A stretch of DNA of 34,298 bases from Vibrio sp. Isolate32 (GTDB taxonomy: Bacteria > Pseudomonadota > Gammaproteobacteria > Enterobacterales > Vibrionaceae): contig NZ_JAKEUQ010000026.1 of assembly GCF_022397955.1 (NCBI RefSeq), positions 35,051-69,348 of the forward strand, given 5' to 3'. The position numbers were made by a program, and so were the translations under genes. The number at the start of each line of letters is the position of its first letter. Position 1 is the stretch's first letter. Below the pieces are notes generated by a model. That model did not search any database and was not told the DNA's origin. It worked only from the letters and a program-made list of their open reading frames with translations. Below are positions 33,192 to 34,298 of the stretch, piece by piece.

Positions 33192-33241
33192 TTATTCGAT
33201 TTACTAGCAAGTAGTATCTTTTAATCACCAGAAGTAGGCTT

Positions 33242-33715
33242 ATGATTACAATTAGAAAAGCGGTTGAATCTGATGCTCAGGATATTTTCGATATTCGAAG
33301 CCGTGCCATTGTCGAGAAGTGCTCGGCTTATTACTCAGAAGAACAGCTGTCAATATGGACGCAAGGTGGAATGTCTGATGGATTCATAAGCGATGTAGTC
33401 CAAACTTTTCACGTTTCAGAAATCGATGACCGAGTGATTGGCAGCGGTAAGATCAACATCGAAACCGGTATGATTGATGCTATTTTTGTGGACCCAGATT
33501 TTTCCGGAAAAGGCGCAGCGAAGCAGATGCTGCAGTTCCTAGAAGAATTAGCGATTCAACACAACTTGCCGTTAATGAAGCTAGAATCGACCCTGAATGC
33601 TGCGGAATTTTATCGTTCGTTTGGTTTTATCGGTGATGAACTTTCCACTTATCACTCTCCTAGAGGTATTAGCCTCGACTGCATCCCGATGGAAAAGCGG
33701 TTACTTCAAGGTTAA
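33242..33715 (+). CDS. GNAT-family N-acetyltransferase
   Basis: A 157-residue GNAT protein: ITIRKAVESDAQDIFDIRSRAI, the beta-4 region GMIDAIFVDPDFSGKGAAKQMLQFLE with the acetyl-CoA binding GxGxA-type loop, then LESTLNAAEFYRSFGFIGDE, and the terminal block MEKRLL. Substrate unknown. It is the last gene before a strong terminator, probably transcribed with the MFS gene (50-base gap). Confidence 0.9.
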   Translation: MITIRKAVESDAQDIFDIRSRAIVEKCSAYYSEEQLSIWTQGGMSDGFISDVVQTFHVSEIDDRVIGSGKINIETGMIDAIFVDPDFSGKGAAKQMLQFLEELAIQHNLPLMKLESTLNAAEFYRSFGFIGDELSTYHSPRGISLDCIPMEKRLLQG

Positions 33716-33761
33716 CGCTTGATTCCTCAGGGAAACTGCTAATACCTGACATGTTCAAATA

Positions 33762-33796
33762 AACAGCACCAACTCTAATTCTTGGTGCTGTTTTTA
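33762..33796 (+). terminator. Rho-independent terminator after the GNAT gene
   Basis: AACAGCACCAA and its complement TTGGTGCTGTT (11-bp stem, 9-base loop) followed by TTTACTTT. It lies 47 bases after the stop at 33715. Confidence 0.9.
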
Positions 33797-33870
33797 CTTT
33801 CCCCTTACACTCTTTTCTCATATCGCTCTTAGTATCAAATCACTCCTTGTTTAACGGCAAGTAACTCATT

Positions 33871-34092
33871 ATGAAGAACTTCTTCGACAGCGAACTCATG
33901 CTCTCTAGCTCTTTGAATTTCGTTTTGCTATCACTGGGGCTAACGCTCCTTTTACACCTTCCTATTTGGTGTGGGTTTAACTTGAGCCGACGAAAATGGA
34001 AACGGATGGACTATTTGTGGCCGCTATTGGCGGGTATTGGGATGCTCGGTGCGGTGTCTGAAATTCGTGCCAAAGTCGCAGGTGATTGGTAA
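33871..34092 (+). pseudogene. Small membrane protein gene truncated by IS66
   Basis: The 73-residue frame starts MKNFFDSELMLSSSLNFVLL with one or two hydrophobic segments (LSLGLTLLLHLPIWCGF and YLWPLLAGIGMLGAV). It ends AKVAGDW then TAA. The last codons are at the junction: TGG ends in the G, and the TAA uses bases of the IS66 terminal repeat GTAAGCG that begins at 34089. So the stop is contributed by the insertion and the original gene is longer. Identity of the original gene is not recognised. Confidence 0.65.
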
Positions 34093-34298
34093 GCGCTCCA
34101 TAAAACCCGCATTCTAATCGCCTAGCGCGAAGAATAAGATCAAGTCTCCAACCATGAGGAGATTTGAAATGGCAAAACGACACACTAATCAAGAGTGGCA
34201 AACACTCATCAAGCAGTCTGAATCGAGTTCATTGTCAACGCTTGCATTTTGTAAGCTTAATGAACTCAATCCCTCGACGTTTTATGCTAAGCGCCAGC
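34089..34298 (+). mobile_element. IS66-family insertion sequence, 5' end
   Basis: The element starts with the IS66 terminal sequence GTAAGCG at 34089-34095, followed by about 75 bases of leader and the start of tnpA. It continues beyond the window. The same orientation as the copy at 1-2015. Bases 34081-34088 (ggtgattg) would be the target duplication if the other end, outside the window, repeats them. Confidence 0.8.
34169..34298 (+). CDS. tnpA: IS66 TnpA (Orf1), N-terminal part
   Basis: ATG 34169 with TGAGGAG seven bases upstream opens a frame to the window edge reading MAKRHTNQEWQTLIKQSESS and then LAFCKLNELNPSTFYAKRQ. This is the N-terminal DNA-binding helix region of IS66 Orf1. The remainder lies outside the window. 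Confidence 0.8.
   Translation, partial: MAKRHTNQEWQTLIKQSESSSLSTLAFCKLNELNPSTFYAKRQ

Overview
The window reads as a Vibrio-like gammaproteobacterial chromosome segment, probably accessory DNA. This is inferred from the style of the genes (a DUF5062-type small protein, a DUF5993-DsbB pair, IS66, IS3 and ISAs1 debris of a type I associate with Vibrio, short palindromic MITE-like repeats) and was not tested by a search. No rRNA, tRNA, CRISPR array or replication origin was seen.

Layout. (1) 1-2217: an IS66 element (end of tnpB, then tnpC) whose tnpC carries a 138-codon in-frame tandem duplication and is cut off at its 3' end by a fragment of another transposase gene. (2) 2369-4168: a LysR regulator and a dead IS3-family remnant with recognisable terminal repeats. 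(3) 4418-13163: a visibly AT-rich catabolic cluster, all on the plus strand, of class III aminotransferase, aldehyde dehydrogenase, ArgE-like M20 amidohydrolase, APC amino-acid/amine permease, flavin monooxygenase, a RidA-like protein lacking the deaminase arginine, and a DUF1028 Ntn-hydrolase-like protein. A 156-bp palindromic element lies inside it. Its substrate is unknown and it is the best candidate for an undescribed system. (4) 13173-17090: an insertion-sequence graveyard (IS66 pieces, an IS5-like end, an ISAs1 fragment) with a small membrane ORF, a DUF5062-type gene, a DUF5993-dsbB pair and a broken GPH sugar symporter. (5) 24295-17171, minus strand: LysR, DUF1445/D-glutamate-cyclase-like protein, TRAP transporter DctP-DctQ-DctM, and 5-oxoprolinase PxpA-PxpB-PxpC, a 5-oxoproline/D-glutamate uptake and use module. 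(6) 24464-24672: a MITE-like repeat. (7) 24757-30180: urate catabolism. 5-hydroxyisourate hydrolase is divergent from puuE, OHCU decarboxylase, allantoicase, ureidoglycolate lyase and the membrane cytochrome c urate hydroxylase PuuD. Together they give the full route from urate to glyoxylate and urea, with a shared divergent control region carrying TGTAYACA-type palindromes. (8) 30315-33796: small membrane protein, GrpB, RDD, MFS and GNAT genes. (9) 33871-34298: a small membrane gene cut by a second IS66 copy, whose left terminal repeat supplies the stop codon.

The two IS66 copies at the window ends lie in the same orientation, so the segment could be an IS66-bounded unit, or a contig broken in a repeat. 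Both nitrogen-scavenging modules (5-oxoproline and urate) and the unknown amine cluster supply ammonia or carbon from organic nitrogen. Sequences around the modules are littered with decayed mobile DNA, which suggests a site of repeated gain and loss.
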